From Paracoccaceae bacterium (lineage in GTDB: Bacteria; Pseudomonadota; Alphaproteobacteria; Rhodobacterales; Rhodobacteraceae): 64,000 nt of DNA. This document shows, piece by piece, positions 45,939 to 54,944 of this stretch. Numbering within the stretch: position 1 is the stretch's first letter; the number at the start of each line of letters is the position of its first letter. The position numbers and the translations under genes are program-made. The notes under the pieces were generated by a model. It did not search any database and was not told the origin of the DNA. It saw only the letters and a program-made list of their open reading frames with translations. The DNA lies in the NCBI GenBank assembly GCA_030750975.1, contig JASMHC010000003.1:83693-147692 (forward strand). Direction: 5' to 3'.

Positions 45939-46859
45939 ATGAAGACGCAAAAAACAGTTCCAGCCTTCGGTCTTTATGGCGAAGGGCAGCTGTTCCCCGA
46001 AGTGCTGCATGTCGAGCGAATCTTCGACCGCGCCCATGGCCATGCATGGAATATCCATCCGCACCGTCATCCGCATCTGCACCAGTTTCTGCTGATCCAT
46101 TCCGGCGCGGCCGAGGCGCGTGTCGATGCCGAAACCACCCAAATCCCGGCCGGACACGCGCTTGGCCTGCCGCCTTGGACGGTGCATGGCTTTCACTTTC
46201 AGCCGCATACCGAGGGTTTGGTGATTTCGCTTTCCGTCAGTGAATTTCCGGCCCTGTTTGATAATGGCAGCGTTTCGCACCGGTTGCGGCATTGGCAGCG
46301 GATTGCAACGACACCCGCGCTTGGTGCGGCGTCAGAGGCGCTTTTTGCCTGTTTTAACGACACCCAATTCGCACGGCGGCAGTTTCTGGAAAGCCATGGA
46401 ACGCTTGTCGGGCTGCAATTCGCCGCCGCTTGTGGCGGGCTGGACATCCCGCATAGCGGCACCCCCGCCGACAGTCTGATGCTGCGGTTTGAGGCATTGG
46501 TCCGCCGCCGCTTTCGCGAGCGGTTGAAGCTGGCTGATTACGCCAGTGAACTGGCCGTTTCGGCGCCGCATCTCAGCCGTTCGTGCCGCGCAATGACGGG
46601 CACCTCGGCTTCGCGGTTTATTGAATCCGTGGTTTTCCGTGAAGCCTGTAACATGCTGGCCTATTCCCGCCTGCCGGTGGCGCAGATTGGTTATGATCTC
46701 GGGTTTCAGGATGCCGCCTATTTCTCGCGCGCTTTTCGAAAGCACACGGGAATGCCACCGGGCGAGTATCGAAAAGCCGTTGCGGGCGTTGGGAATATTG
46801 GACAAACCGCGCTTGCTGCGTCACAAACGCCCCATCTCGTCAATTCGGAGCCTCCATGA
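45939..46859 (+). CDS. pobR: AraC-family regulator of pobA (PobR-like)
   Basis: A 306-residue AraC/XylS regulator. The N-terminal cupin-like sensing domain has HPHRHPHLHQFLLIHSG and PPWTVHGFHFQP. The C-terminal DNA-binding domain has the first HTH near LADYASELAVSAPHLSRSCR and the second at YDLGFQDAAYFSRAFRKHTGMPPGEYRK. Gene order, divergent to pobA, is that of PobR, which responds to 4-hydroxybenzoate. It overlaps maiA by 4 bp (ATGA). Confidence 0.88.
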   Translation: MKTQKTVPAFGLYGEGQLFPEVLHVERIFDRAHGHAWNIHPHRHPHLHQFLLIHSGAAEARVDAETTQIPAGHALGLPPWTVHGFHFQPHTEGLVISLSVSEFPALFDNGSVSHRLRHWQRIATTPALGAASEALFACFNDTQFARRQFLESHGTLVGLQFAAACGGLDIPHSGTPADSLMLRFEALVRRRFRERLKLADYASELAVSAPHLSRSCRAMTGTSASRFIESVVFREACNMLAYSRLPVAQIGYDLGFQDAAYFSRAFRKHTGMPPGEYRKAVAGVGNIGQTALAASQTPHLVNSEPP

Positions 46860-47500
46860 AATTCCACGGATATTTCCGCAGTTCATCCTCTTACCGTCTG
46901 AGAATTGCCTTTAATTTGAAAGGGTTGGATTATCAGTTCGTTCCGGTGCATTTGGTCAGGGATGGCGGACAACAAAAAACCGAGGCCTATAAAGCACTGA
47001 ACCCGCAAGGGTTGGTGCCGACGCTTGAGGTTGGGGAAACGGTCCTGACGCAATCGCCGGCCATTCTGGAATGGCTGGACGAAACCTATCCCGAACCTGC
47101 TTTATTGCCGTCGGATCCGACGGAAAAAGCGCATGTTCGGGCGTTTGCGCAGGTCATTGGCTGCGAGATTCATCCGCTGCAAAATCTTCGTGTTCTCAGT
47201 TACTTACGTGAAAACTACGATCAGGATCAAAGCGGGATCGAGGCCTGGTGCCAGCGGTGGATCGGGGATGGGTTGGCGGCCTGTGAGGCTTTGCTGGAGC
47301 GCCACAACAACGGGGCGGCGTATTGCTTTGGAGAGACCCCGGGCCTTGCGGATATCTATCTGATTCCGCAAGTTTTTTCGGCGTCTCGGTTCAAGGTGGA
47401 CCTGTCAGGATTGCCGAACGTTACCCGCATCGCGGCACATTGCGAAAACCTGTCGGCATTCGCTGATGCGCACCCGACCAAGCAGCCGGATTTTGAGTGA
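46856..47500 (+). CDS. maiA: maleylacetoacetate isomerase (zeta-class GST)
   Basis: A 214-residue protein. The thioredoxin-like N-terminal domain starts MKFHGYFRSSSSYRLRIAFNLKGL, where SSSSYR is the glutathione-activating motif of zeta GSTs. NPQGLVPTLEVG with the cis-Pro and LTQSPAILEWLDE follow. The C-terminal helical domain has GCEIHPLQNLRVL. It isomerises maleylacetoacetate to fumarylacetoacetate in tyrosine/homogentisate breakdown. Here it is coupled to pobR and not next to hmgA or fahA. Confidence 0.92.
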   Translation: MKFHGYFRSSSSYRLRIAFNLKGLDYQFVPVHLVRDGGQQKTEAYKALNPQGLVPTLEVGETVLTQSPAILEWLDETYPEPALLPSDPTEKAHVRAFAQVIGCEIHPLQNLRVLSYLRENYDQDQSGIEAWCQRWIGDGLAACEALLERHNNGAAYCFGETPGLADIYLIPQVFSASRFKVDLSGLPNVTRIAAHCENLSAFADAHPTKQPDFE

Positions 47501-47648
47501 TCCCGACCGCGTGTTTGATGACATTTGTAAAATTTGTACGCCGAAACACCACAAATGCCCCCGTGGCGGATTTGGCGCTGAAAAAAATGCTGCGCGTCGG
47601 CCTATCGGCCTTTGTTCCGCACGAAGAGAGATCAGATTGGCATCTTAA

Positions 47649-47691
47649 AGCGTCCGGCCTTTAACCTGAGACAGGGGAAAGGCCGGACGCT
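47649..47691. repeat. perfect 14-bp inverted repeat hairpin (yacG 3' side, distal)
   Basis: AGCGTCCGGCCTTT (47649-47662) and AAAGGCCGGACGCT (47678-47691) are perfect reverse complements around a 15-nt loop. On the minus strand a short TTTAAG follows. With the hairpin at 47715 it forms a tandem pair that shares the GCGTCC(T/G)GCC stem end. It may terminate yacG or the convergent maiA. The rest of 47501-47648 shows nothing recognisable. Confidence 0.6.
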
Positions 47692-47714
47692 GCAAGACCC
47701 ATCAACTGTTGTGG

Positions 47715-47757
47715 GCGCCCTGCCACAAACCCGTGATTCGGGTTTTTGGCAGGACGC
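47715..47757 (-). terminator. long hairpin directly after yacG
   Basis: GCG-c-CCTGCCA-c-AAACCCG (from 47715) pairs with CGGGTTT-tt-GGCAGG-a-CGC (to 47757) around a TGATT loop, giving a long, slightly bulged stem that abuts the yacG stop codon (47759). There is no T-run on the minus side, so it may protect the mRNA 3' end. Confidence 0.5.
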
Positions 47758-47758
47758 T

Positions 47759-47944
47759 TTAATTCGGCCGCTCGCGCATATGCTCTTCCAATGCGTCGAT
47801 CAATTCCTCCTGATCGTCTTCGCTTTGCGACGGGATTGCATAGCTTCCGCGCATCCACTTGCCAAGGTCGATATCGGCGCAGCGTTTTGAGCAGAAGGGG
47901 CGGAAATCCTTAACGCCTTTTTCACCACAAATCGGGCAGATCAT
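47759..47944 (-). CDS. yacG: DNA gyrase inhibitor YacG
   Basis: A 61-residue zinc protein with [10 protein letters not shown] (CxxC) and [14 protein letters not shown] (CxxxC), the YacG signature. An acidic C terminus follows ([14 protein letters not shown]). It binds the GyrB C-terminal domain. Its start overlaps the rng stop (ATGA), continuing the coupled infA-maf-rng-yacG string. Confidence 0.93.
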   Translation of the reverse strand: MICPICGEKGVKDFRPFCSKRCADIDLGKWMRGSYAIPSQSEDDQEELIDALEEHMRERPN

Positions 47945-48966
47945 TTTATCACCTCGGCCAGTGGCTGACGTTCGCGCTTGCGCTGAATCTCGTAATGGCC
48001 AAGCGGGGTCCAGCCGACAAGTGTCGTGTCGATCGGGTCAGACTTGAAGGCCCCGCGCAGGGCGCTTTCGAACTGGCGGCGGTCTTTCTTTGGCATCGGC
48101 GCAAGATCAAGCGTGATCTGCCCACCCAGCCCGCGCAGGCGCAACTGGCGGGGCAATTCCCGAGCCACCGCCATATTCGCCTTTAGCCCCGCCGCCGGAG
48201 AGCCATCCCCGCCGGTGTTCACATCCACCGCCACAAGCGCACGGGTCGGTTCAACGAACATGCTGGCCTGAGCGCCAAGACTGACCTCGATATCGTGAAG
48301 ATCGTCGAGCGCATCCAGAACGCCCGCGTCTTCAAACGATCCGGCCTGCGTGGCGATTTGCGCCGGTTCCGTCCATTCCCGCCAGGCGATCCCGTGCGGG
48401 CCGTCGCCTTCGGTCAGAAGCTCGGGTTCAGAACCGTTTGCATGCGCCAGGACCTGCTGCGCCAGCCCGACCATTGCCGTAATGTCTTCGTAAATTTCGT
48501 CAGCATCGGCGCCGTCACAGCTTGACCGCAGGATCAAGCCGTAATCCACGCCGTCCATCGCGTCATGGGCAATCTCGGCCAGCCTATCGCGCATGTCGTC
48601 ATCGCGGATCGAGCGGCTGATATTGCGACCCGGCGCATCGGGTGTGACGATGGCATACCGGCTTTTGAACAGAACCTTCGCCGCCACCGGGATCGCCTTG
48701 CCATCCTCGGCAAAGCCGCTGACCTGCACCAGCATCGCCTGCCCCGGCGACAGCCCCTTGCTTTGCCGCAGATAGGCCGATCCGTCCGGTGTGCGCAGCA
48801 TCACCCCGCCCTGCCCTTTCAAAGGACGGTCCACAATGGCGCGGTAAATCGTTCCGGGGCGCGGGGCGTCGGTGTCGAACAGGATATCCTGCAAGCGTCC
48901 GTCAACCATCAAAGCCGCGGCTTCAACCCCGTTCAGATGGTCCAACGCGATCAACCGTCCCTTCAT
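47941..48966 (-). CDS. rng: ribonuclease E/G family protein (short Rng)
   Basis: A 341-residue protein lacking most of the RNase E scaffold region. It begins [20 protein letters not shown]. The catalytic DNase I-like part has [12 protein letters not shown] (Asp of the metal site) and [13 protein letters not shown] with the second Asp. Shorter Rng proteins like this follow maf in many alphaproteobacteria. Its start overlaps the maf stop by 4 bp. Confidence 0.88.
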   Translation of the reverse strand: MKGRLIALDHLNGVEAAALMVDGRLQDILFDTDAPRPGTIYRAIVDRPLKGQGGVMLRTPDGSAYLRQSKGLSPGQAMLVQVSGFAEDGKAIPVAAKVLFKSRYAIVTPDAPGRNISRSIRDDDMRDRLAEIAHDAMDGVDYGLILRSSCDGADADEIYEDITAMVGLAQQVLAHANGSEPELLTEGDGPHGIAWREWTEPAQIATQAGSFEDAGVLDALDDLHDIEVSLGAQASMFVEPTRALVAVDVNTGGDGSPAAGLKANMAVARELPRQLRLRGLGGQITLDLAPMPKKDRRQFESALRGAFKSDPIDTTLVGWTPLGHYEIQRKRERQPLAEVIK

Positions 48967-49541
48967 TGGATACCTTTCATCAGCGGGTATCCGGCGGCTT
49001 TCAACAGGCTGGCGGTTTCGGCCACAGGCAGACCCATGACAGCGGTAAAACTGCCGCTGATCCATGGAATAAACGCCCCTGCGGGTCCCTGAATGCCATA
49101 ACCACCAGCTTTGCCCCGCCAGTCGTTGGTCGAAAGATACCAGTTAATCTCTTCATCCGAGAGCGGCTTCATCCTGACCTGAGTCACAACATCGCGTTGC
49201 CACAGCCGGTCGCCCCGCCGAACCGCGATGGCCGTGATCACGCGGTGACGCCGGCCGGACATCATGTGCAGAAATTCGGCGGCCTCGCCCGCATTTTCCG
49301 GCTTGCCCAGAATTCGGCGGCCCAGAGCCACCGTGGTGTCGCCACAAAGGACGATATCATCGGCATCCGCGTCAACGGCCAGCGCCTTTTGCCGCGCCAG
49401 CCGGATACAATAGGGGCGCGGCTGTTCTGCCTTCAACGGGGTTTCGTCGATATCAGGGGGGCGGACATCATCCGCCACAACGCCAATTTGCGCCAACAGT
49501 TCCCTGCGGCGCGGGCTTCCTGATCCGAGGATCAGCTTCAC
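48963..49541 (-). CDS. maf: Maf-family nucleotide pyrophosphatase
   Basis: A 192-residue Maf/YhdE/YceF protein with [17 protein letters not shown] (N-terminal SxxRR motif), the family E/D residues near IDETPL and [22 protein letters not shown], and the [16 protein letters not shown] loop near residue 155. It hydrolyses nucleoside triphosphates, probably dTTP/UTP or m7GTP. GTG start at 49541 directly follows the infA stop (TAA then GTG), so it is coupled. Confidence 0.93.
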   Translation of the reverse strand: MKLILGSGSPRRRELLAQIGVVADDVRPPDIDETPLKAEQPRPYCIRLARQKALAVDADADDIVLCGDTTVALGRRILGKPENAGEAAEFLHMMSGRRHRVITAIAVRRGDRLWQRDVVTQVRMKPLSDEEINWYLSTNDWRGKAGGYGIQGPAGAFIPWISGSFTAVMGLPVAETASLLKAAGYPLMKGIQ

Positions 49542-49760
49542 TTACTTGAAGCGATAGTTGATCCGACCTTTTGTCAGATCATAAGGGGTCATTTCCACCT
49601 GAACCTTGTCGCCAGCCAGAACCCGGATGCGGTTTTTGCGCATCTTGCCCGCCGTGTGAGCGATGATTTCATGGCCGTTTTCCAGCTCGACCCGAAACGT
49701 CGCGTTTGGCAGGAGTTCCTTCACGACACCGGGGAATTCGAGCAGTTCTTCCTTGGCCAT
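49542..49760 (-). CDS. infA: translation initiation factor IF-1
   Basis: A 72-residue S1-like OB-fold protein with the IF-1 pattern: [40 protein letters not shown] and the [13 protein letters not shown] end. Length is standard. It binds the 30S A-site. Preceded by GGAGAG and by two small leader stem-loops. It begins the infA-maf-rng-yacG operon. Confidence 0.98.
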   Translation of the reverse strand: MAKEELLEFPGVVKELLPNATFRVELENGHEIIAHTAGKMRKNRIRVLAGDKVQVEMTPYDLTKGRINYRFK

Positions 49761-49769
49761 GTTCTCTCC

Positions 49770-49797
49770 GTCGTTTCACGACCCGCCAATTTGCGGG
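49770..49797 (-). promoter_or_regulatory. two leader stem-loops before infA
   Basis: GTCGT-TTC-ACGAC (49770-49782) and CCCGC-CAATTT-GCGGG (49782-49797) are adjacent small hairpins in the infA 5' leader, just upstream of the GGAGAG ribosome-binding site. They could modulate translation of IF-1. This is inferred from position only. Confidence 0.35.
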
Positions 49798-49925
49798 ACG
49801 CCGCCTAAATGCGCCTATTTTTCTTGAGATTCAAGGGCTCAATCAAGGCAAAGCGCAGGTTTCAGGTTGAACCTTGGGCCGTTGACCTGCCAAGTATGCG
49901 GAATTCAGGATGAAAGGCGATGAAC

Positions 49926-50771
49926 ATGAAACTTGTTCGTTATGGTGAAGCGGGGCAGGAAAAACCCGGACTTTTGGACAATGCGGGTGTGCTGCGCGAT
50001 CTAAGCGCCCATGTCAGCGATTTCGGCGGCGCGAGTGTTTCGACCGAATTTCTTGCGTCGCTGGGGCGCGTCAACAGCGAAACCTTGCCAGAGGTTGCGG
50101 GCACGGAGCGTCTGGGCTGCCCGCTGTCATATGTGCCGAATTTCTATTGCGTCGGATTGAACTATGCCCGGCACGCGGATGAATCCGGCATGGCCCGGCC
50201 AACGGAACCGATCCTGTTTTCCAAGGCATCGTCAGCGTTAAGCGGACCGAATGATCCGTTGGTTATCCCGCGTGGGTCGGATCGGCTGGACTGGGAGGTC
50301 GAACTGGGTGCCGTGATCGGCCGCGACTGTCTTTATGTGTCTGAAGAGGACGCATTGGACTATGTCTCGGCTTATTGCACCGTCAATGACGTGTCTGAAC
50401 GCAGCTTCCAACTTGACCGTGGAGGGCAGTGGATCAAGGGCAAATCCGCCCCCGGTTTCGGTCCGGTCGGCCCCTGGCTGGTGACGGCGGATGACGTGGG
50501 CGACCCGCAGGCGCTGGATCTGTCGCTGAAGGTGAATGGCGAGGTTGTGCAAAGCTCGAACACGGCGGATATGATCTTTGGCCTTCGACAGATCATCGCG
50601 CATATAAGCCAGTTCATCAAACTTGTGCCCGGCGATATCATCGCCACCGGCACGCCCGAGGGTGTTGGCATGGGGATGAAACCGCCGCGTTATCTGAAGG
50701 CGGGCGACGTGATGGAAGTTACCGTCGAAGGGCTTGGCACCCAGCGGCAAGAGGTGGTTACGGCGGTCTAG
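49926..50771 (+). CDS. fumarylacetoacetate hydrolase (FAH) family protein
   Basis: A 281-residue FAH-domain protein. Key features are FYCVGLNYARHADESG (residues ~73-88), LDWEVELGAVIGRD with the metal Glu residues, and ATGTPEGVGMG near residue 240. It resembles 2-hydroxyhepta-2,4-diene-1,7-dioate isomerase/acylpyruvase types, so FAH sensu stricto is not certain. AAAGG at 49913-49917 is 8 nt before ATG 49926, better spaced than for ATG 49920, which would add two residues. It is convergent with SRAP. Confidence 0.88.
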   Translation: MKLVRYGEAGQEKPGLLDNAGVLRDLSAHVSDFGGASVSTEFLASLGRVNSETLPEVAGTERLGCPLSYVPNFYCVGLNYARHADESGMARPTEPILFSKASSALSGPNDPLVIPRGSDRLDWEVELGAVIGRDCLYVSEEDALDYVSAYCTVNDVSERSFQLDRGGQWIKGKSAPGFGPVGPWLVTADDVGDPQALDLSLKVNGEVVQSSNTADMIFGLRQIIAHISQFIKLVPGDIIATGTPEGVGMGMKPPRYLKAGDVMEVTVEGLGTQRQEVVTAV

Positions 50772-51424
50772 ACCCCGATTGGCGCGATCAGCTCTGGCCC
50801 CGAGGCGCGGTTTGAATTCACCACTGGGTCAACGCGGTGGAAAGTCAGCACGTCATCGGCGCAGGGCGTCATCAAAAGCGCCGCGCCCTTGCCCTGCTCA
50901 CCCAGCCACAGGCCCCAGTCATCCTGCTCAAGGATCACCGGCACGCGGTGGTGGATATCCGCCATCGGCCCGGTCGCGCCGGTGGTGACGACGGCGCAGG
51001 TGGGCAGGGCATCTTCGCCCCAGGCCTGCCAGATCCCGGCAAGGGCCATCGGTGCCCCGTCCGAGCGCTGGATATACCAGGGCAGTTTTTCATCTCCGGT
51101 CCGCGTCCATTCGTAAAAGCCGCTGACCGGCAGGATGCAGCGCCGTTCGCGGCAGGCCGCCCGGAAGGCCGGTTTTTCGGCAATCGTTTCGGCCCGTACG
51201 TTGATCAGCAGCGGCCCGTCATTGGGTTTCTTGTACCAGTGCGGAATGAAACCCCAGCGCATGGCCCCCAGGCGCCGCCCGCTTTCACCGGCCGAGACCA
51301 CATGCACCTGCGTGGTCGGGCAGACGTTGAAATTCGGCACCGGCGGCAAGTCGTTGGCGGGCACCGCGTCAAAAAGCTGTGCCATCAGGTCGGACGGCAT
51401 GTTGATGACGAACCGCCCGCACAT
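50768..51424 (-). CDS. SOS response-associated peptidase (SRAP, YedK-like)
   Basis: A 218-residue SRAP protein with MCGRFV at the start; Cys2 is the catalytic nucleophile that crosslinks to abasic sites. NVRAETIAEKPAFRAA (Asn and Glu) and the SGFYEW motif (residues ~102-107) complete the active site. The family shields abasic sites in single-stranded DNA. It is coupled to the upstream DUF1992 gene (TGATG overlap at 51422-51426). Confidence 0.93.
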   Translation of the reverse strand: MCGRFVINMPSDLMAQLFDAVPANDLPPVPNFNVCPTTQVHVVSAGESGRRLGAMRWGFIPHWYKKPNDGPLLINVRAETIAEKPAFRAACRERRCILPVSGFYEWTRTGDEKLPWYIQRSDGAPMALAGIWQAWGEDALPTCAVVTTGATGPMADIHHRVPVILEQDDWGLWLGEQGKGAALLMTPCADDVLTFHRVDPVVNSNRASGPELIAPIGV

Positions 51425-51729
51425 CAGCGATAGGCTTTCCGGGCCAGGTCGATCCTGGCCTCCATCATCGACATCTCTTTCATGATCTCGCGCCGCCGGG
51501 TGCGATCATCCACCTCGCGCAGCGCGTCGCGCAGTTTGCGCAATTCACGGGACAGCGAGATAAACTCGGGCTTCGCGCCGTTTTCTTCGATGATCCGCCT
51601 GATCAAGGCGTTCTCGGGGTCGTCCACCTTGGGCAGAGGCTTGCCTGCCCCCGGCAGATTGTCAAATTCCCCGTTTGCTTCCGCCTCGCGTATTTTCTGG
51701 GTGATCAGGTCAATCAGCGGATGGTCCAT
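51424..51729 (-). CDS. DUF1992 (DnaJ-homolog subfamily C member 28-like) protein
   Basis: A 101-residue protein with IDLITQKIREAEANGEFDNLPGAGKPL, the DUF1992 motif (residues ~4-30), followed by a charged helix (LRDALREVDDRTRRREIMKEM). I set the start at 51729 (MDHPLIDL); a longer frame would take in repeat copy D and is unlikely. Function is unknown. It is coupled to SRAP. Confidence 0.88.
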   Translation of the reverse strand: MDHPLIDLITQKIREAEANGEFDNLPGAGKPLPKVDDPENALIRRIIEENGAKPEFISLSRELRKLRDALREVDDRTRRREIMKEMSMMEARIDLARKAYR

Positions 51730-51739
51730 GGACGCCTCG

Positions 51740-51772
51740 TTTCTTTTGTCCCCAAATATCCCCGCCGGAGGC
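51740..51772 (-). repeat. repeated 3'-flanking element, copy D
   Basis: TTTCTTTTGTCCCC then AAATATCCCCGCCGGAGGC matches copies A, B and C. It lies between the 5'-nucleotidase gene (ends at 51837) and the DUF1992 start (51729), so its far end is only ~10 bp before that start codon. No long hairpin is present in this copy, only the CCGCCGG core. Confidence 0.7.
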
Positions 51773-51836
51773 ATAAAAGTCAAAAGGCGCAGAGGCTGCT
51801 TCCCCCCGCGCCCTTTATTCTTATGTCCCGCGCCGA

Positions 51837-53399
51837 CTATTCAACCACGGTAATGCGGCCATCCAGATACGGGGTATAGCCGCCTTGCGCCGCCATGAAC
51901 TCAGCCGTTACATCAGCCAGATCCGGCCCGAAGTCATAGACGTTCATCGCGCCACGGAACATGTCATAGCCGTCGCCGCCATTGCGCACGTAATTGTTCG
52001 ACACCACGCTATAGACCGCATCCGGGTCGATCGGCGCATCGCCCACCATCACGTTCGAAATCCGGTTGCCCGGTTCGGCCGACAGGGTCACGGTAAAGCT
52101 GATACCGGCCACCTGAGGGAAGCGGCCTGCGCCTTCCTCGATCTGGCTGGCACCGTTTTCCAGCGCTTCAAGCATGGTCGCGCCAGTTACCTGGAAGGTC
52201 GACAGGGTGTTCTGGAACGGCAGCACGGTCAGCACTTCGCCCATCGTCACGTCGCCCGCATCAATCGATGCCCGAAGACCCCCGCCGTTCTGGATCGCGA
52301 TCTGCGTACCCTGATTGGCCACGCGGGCCAGCATCGCGTCGGCGACAAGGTTGCCCATCTGACATTCCCGCGCACGGCAGTTGCCACGATCCCCGTCAAT
52401 GCTTTCGGTCGAGGTTGCCACGACCCGCGTGCGGATTTCCTCGAGCGGGATAGCCGCCTCGGTTATGCGGGCCTTGATGGCCGGATCCTCGGCGACCGAT
52501 CCATCCAGCAGAATGGGTTCGCCGGTGGCGCTGATGATATTGCCATCGTCATCAAAGACCACTTTCAATTCGCCCAGATACTTGCCGTAGGCGTAAGACG
52601 ACACCAGCGCCGTGTTGCCGATCATTGTCGGGTACGGGCCTTCCGCACGATCCGAGGTATTTGACAGGAACGTGTTCGAATGGCCTTCGACAATGATGTC
52701 CACACCGGTCAGTTTTTCGGCGATCTCGACATCTTTCTTGCGACCAAGATGCGAAAGAACGATGATCTTGTTCACACCCATCGCGGTCAGGCGATCCACT
52801 TCGGCCTGAATTGCGATCAGCGGATCAATGAAGGTCACATTATCCCCCGGCGAGGCCAGTTCATCGGTGTCCTGCGGGGTTGCGCCGATCAGGCCGATCT
52901 TTTCCCCGTTACGCTCGATCACCGTGGATTTCTCGAGCACGCCCGCGAGGGCAGGTTCGTTCGAGACATCGGCGTTCGACATCAGCACCGGAAAGTTGAC
53001 CGCGTCCATGAAGCCCCGCAATGCCTCGGGACCGTCGTCGAATTCGTGATTGCCGACGGTCATCGCGTCATAGCCCATCTCGTTCATCATTTCCGCGGCC
53101 AGCTTGCCCTTGTAATAGGTATAGAACAGCGTGCCCTGGAACTGATCCCCGCCATCCAGCAGAACCGGATTGTCTGCCCGCGCGCGGGCCTCGTTCACCG
53201 CCGTGACCAATCGGGCAGAGCCGCCGAAGCATTTGCCTTCGGCGTTGTCTTCCTCGGAGCAACCGGAATCATATTTCGAAATCGGCTCGAACCGTGCATG
53301 GAAGTCGTTGGTATGCAGAACCGTCAGGGTGTATTGGGCGGAAGCCGTGCCTGCCATCAGGCCAAGCGCCGCTGCTGTAGTCAATAAACGTAGTTTCAT
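51837..53399 (-). CDS. bifunctional metallophosphatase/5'-nucleotidase (UshA-like)
   Basis: A 520-residue periplasmic protein with signal peptide MKLRLLTTAAALGLMAGTASA. The N-terminal metallophosphatase domain has LHTNDFHARFEP, LDGGDQFQGT (metal Asp), VGNHEFDDG (metal Asn-His) and VVEGHSNTFL. A C-terminal substrate-binding domain has IAIQNGGGLRASIDAGDVT. It probably releases phosphate or nucleosides from nucleotides outside the inner membrane. I chose ATG 53399 since it opens the signal sequence. Confidence 0.92.
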   Translation of the reverse strand: MKLRLLTTAAALGLMAGTASAQYTLTVLHTNDFHARFEPISKYDSGCSEEDNAEGKCFGGSARLVTAVNEARARADNPVLLDGGDQFQGTLFYTYYKGKLAAEMMNEMGYDAMTVGNHEFDDGPEALRGFMDAVNFPVLMSNADVSNEPALAGVLEKSTVIERNGEKIGLIGATPQDTDELASPGDNVTFIDPLIAIQAEVDRLTAMGVNKIIVLSHLGRKKDVEIAEKLTGVDIIVEGHSNTFLSNTSDRAEGPYPTMIGNTALVSSYAYGKYLGELKVVFDDDGNIISATGEPILLDGSVAEDPAIKARITEAAIPLEEIRTRVVATSTESIDGDRGNCRARECQMGNLVADAMLARVANQGTQIAIQNGGGLRASIDAGDVTMGEVLTVLPFQNTLSTFQVTGATMLEALENGASQIEEGAGRFPQVAGISFTVTLSAEPGNRISNVMVGDAPIDPDAVYSVVSNNYVRNGGDGYDMFRGAMNVYDFGPDLADVTAEFMAAQGGYTPYLDGRITVVE

Positions 53400-53550
53400 T
53401 TGATCTCCCTCTCTCATTTTTTTCAAAATAATGCGCCAGCGTGACTCCGCCGCCCCCTTCGAGTCAATAATCGCGCAGGGGCAAGCAACCAAAGGCCCCG
53501 TGGGCCATGTGACACTTGACCATTGATCGCCTGCGGGGCATCAGGCGGAT

Positions 53551-53889
53551 ATGCTGATCTACAAGATATTCCGCGCCGATGAATGGCAGCATCTGCTGGA
53601 CACCGGTGAAACCGACGGGGCACCGATTGATGTGACCGATGGCTATGTGCATTTCTCGACCGCCGAACAGGTGCGCGAGACGGCGGCGAAACATTTCGCG
53701 GGCGAAGACGACCTGTTGGTTTTGGCCGTTGAAACCGCCACTTTGGGCGATGCCCTGAAATGGGAAGTGTCGCGGGGCGGGGCCAGGTTTCCGCATCTTT
53801 ATCGCAAGCTGATGCTTGATGACGTGATCTGGGAAGACCACCTGCCGCTGATCGACGGTGTGCACCAATTTCCAGAGGACGTGGAATGA
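53551..53889 (+). CDS. DUF952 protein
   Basis: A 112-residue protein, [20 protein letters not shown], with [22 protein letters not shown] and RFPHLYRKL; these are the DUF952 hallmarks. ADP-ribosyltransferase-like fold has been suggested for the family, but the activity is unknown. It overlaps pyrD by 4 bp (ATGA), so it is co-expressed with it. Confidence 0.9.
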   Translation: MLIYKIFRADEWQHLLDTGETDGAPIDVTDGYVHFSTAEQVRETAAKHFAGEDDLLVLAVETATLGDALKWEVSRGGARFPHLYRKLMLDDVIWEDHLPLIDGVHQFPEDVE

Positions 53890-54944
53890 GCCTTTATCAA
53901 TCCCTCGGCATACGGGCGCTGCGCTGTGTTGATCCCGAGGCGGCCCATGGTCTGGCGCTGAAAGCCCTTCGTTTCGGGCTTGTGCCTGCGCCGGGCGTGC
54001 TGACATCGCCAAGGTTGAAAACCACGCTGGCAGGGATGGAATTGCCGAACCCCTTGGGCCTTGCCGCCGGGTTCGACAAAAACGCCGAGGTTCTGCACCC
54101 GCTGGTCAAAAGCGGTTTTGGATTTGTCGAGGTCGGCGCCGTCACCCCCCGCGCCCAGCCGGGCAACCCCAAGCCGCGCCTGTTCCGGCTGACCGAGGAT
54201 CGTGCGGCGATCAACCGTTTCGGGTTCAATAACCTTGGGATGAAGGCCGCTGCGGCCAAACTGGCGGCGCGGCCCAAATCGGGCGTGATCGGTTTGAACC
54301 TTGGTGCCAATAAAGACAGCCCGGACAGGGCCGCGGATTTTGCCCAAGTGCTGGCCAATTGCGGGGCGCATCTGGATTTCGCCACGGTCAATGTTTCGTC
54401 CCCCAACACCGAAAAGCTGCGCGACCTTCAGGGCGGGGCTGCCCTGTCGGGCCTGCTGTCCGGTGTGATAGCGACCCGCGACCGCCTGGATCGCAAGATC
54501 CCCGTGTTCCTGAAAATCGCCCCCGATCTGACCGATGACGAGATTGCGGAAATCGCCGAGGTGGCCACCCAAACCGGTATCAGCGGCATTATCGCCACCA
54601 ATACCACCCTGTCACGCGATGGTCTGAAAAGCCCCCGGCGCAACGAACAAGGCGGGTTGTCCGGCGCGCCTCTGTTTGAAAAATCAACCCGTGTTCTGGC
54701 GCGGCTGTCTGAATTGACCGAAGGCGGGATGCCCCTTATCGGGGTGGGCGGTGTGTCGAGCGCGGATCAGGCCTATGCCAAGATAAAGGCCGGCGCATCG
54801 GCGGTGCAGCTTTACACGGCGCTGGTTTATGGCGGCATGGGTCTGGTTAAGAACATTGTCACCGGACTGGACGATTTGCTTGAAAAAGACGGCCATGCCA
54901 CGGTGGCGGATGCGGTGGGCACCGGACGGGGGAAATGGCTGTGA
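53886..54944 (+). CDS. pyrD: quinone-dependent dihydroorotate dehydrogenase
   Basis: A 352-residue class 2 DHODH with an N-terminal hydrophobic membrane-associated helix. FMN-binding and catalytic motifs are [13 protein letters not shown] (near residue 57), [47 protein letters not shown] with catalytic Ser, and [14 protein letters not shown] with [11 protein letters not shown]. It oxidises dihydroorotate to orotate at the inner membrane. It follows DUF952 and overlaps arsC. Confidence 0.97.
   Translation: MSLYQSLGIRALRCVDPEAAHGLALKALRFGLVPAPGVLTSPRLKTTLAGMELPNPLGLAAGFDKNAEVLHPLVKSGFGFVEVGAVTPRAQPGNPKPRLFRLTEDRAAINRFGFNNLGMKAAAAKLAARPKSGVIGLNLGANKDSPDRAADFAQVLANCGAHLDFATVNVSSPNTEKLRDLQGGAALSGLLSGVIATRDRLDRKIPVFLKIAPDLTDDEIAEIAEVATQTGISGIIATNTTLSRDGLKSPRRNEQGGLSGAPLFEKSTRVLARLSELTEGGMPLIGVGGVSSADQAYAKIKAGASAVQLYTALVYGGMGLVKNIVTGLDDLLEKDGHATVADAVGTGRGKWL

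Noticed and set aside
47501..47758. Possible tRNA between maiA and yacG suggested by several stems
   Set aside because: No T-loop sequence or cloverleaf spacing could be fitted; the stems fit mRNA 3' hairpins better.
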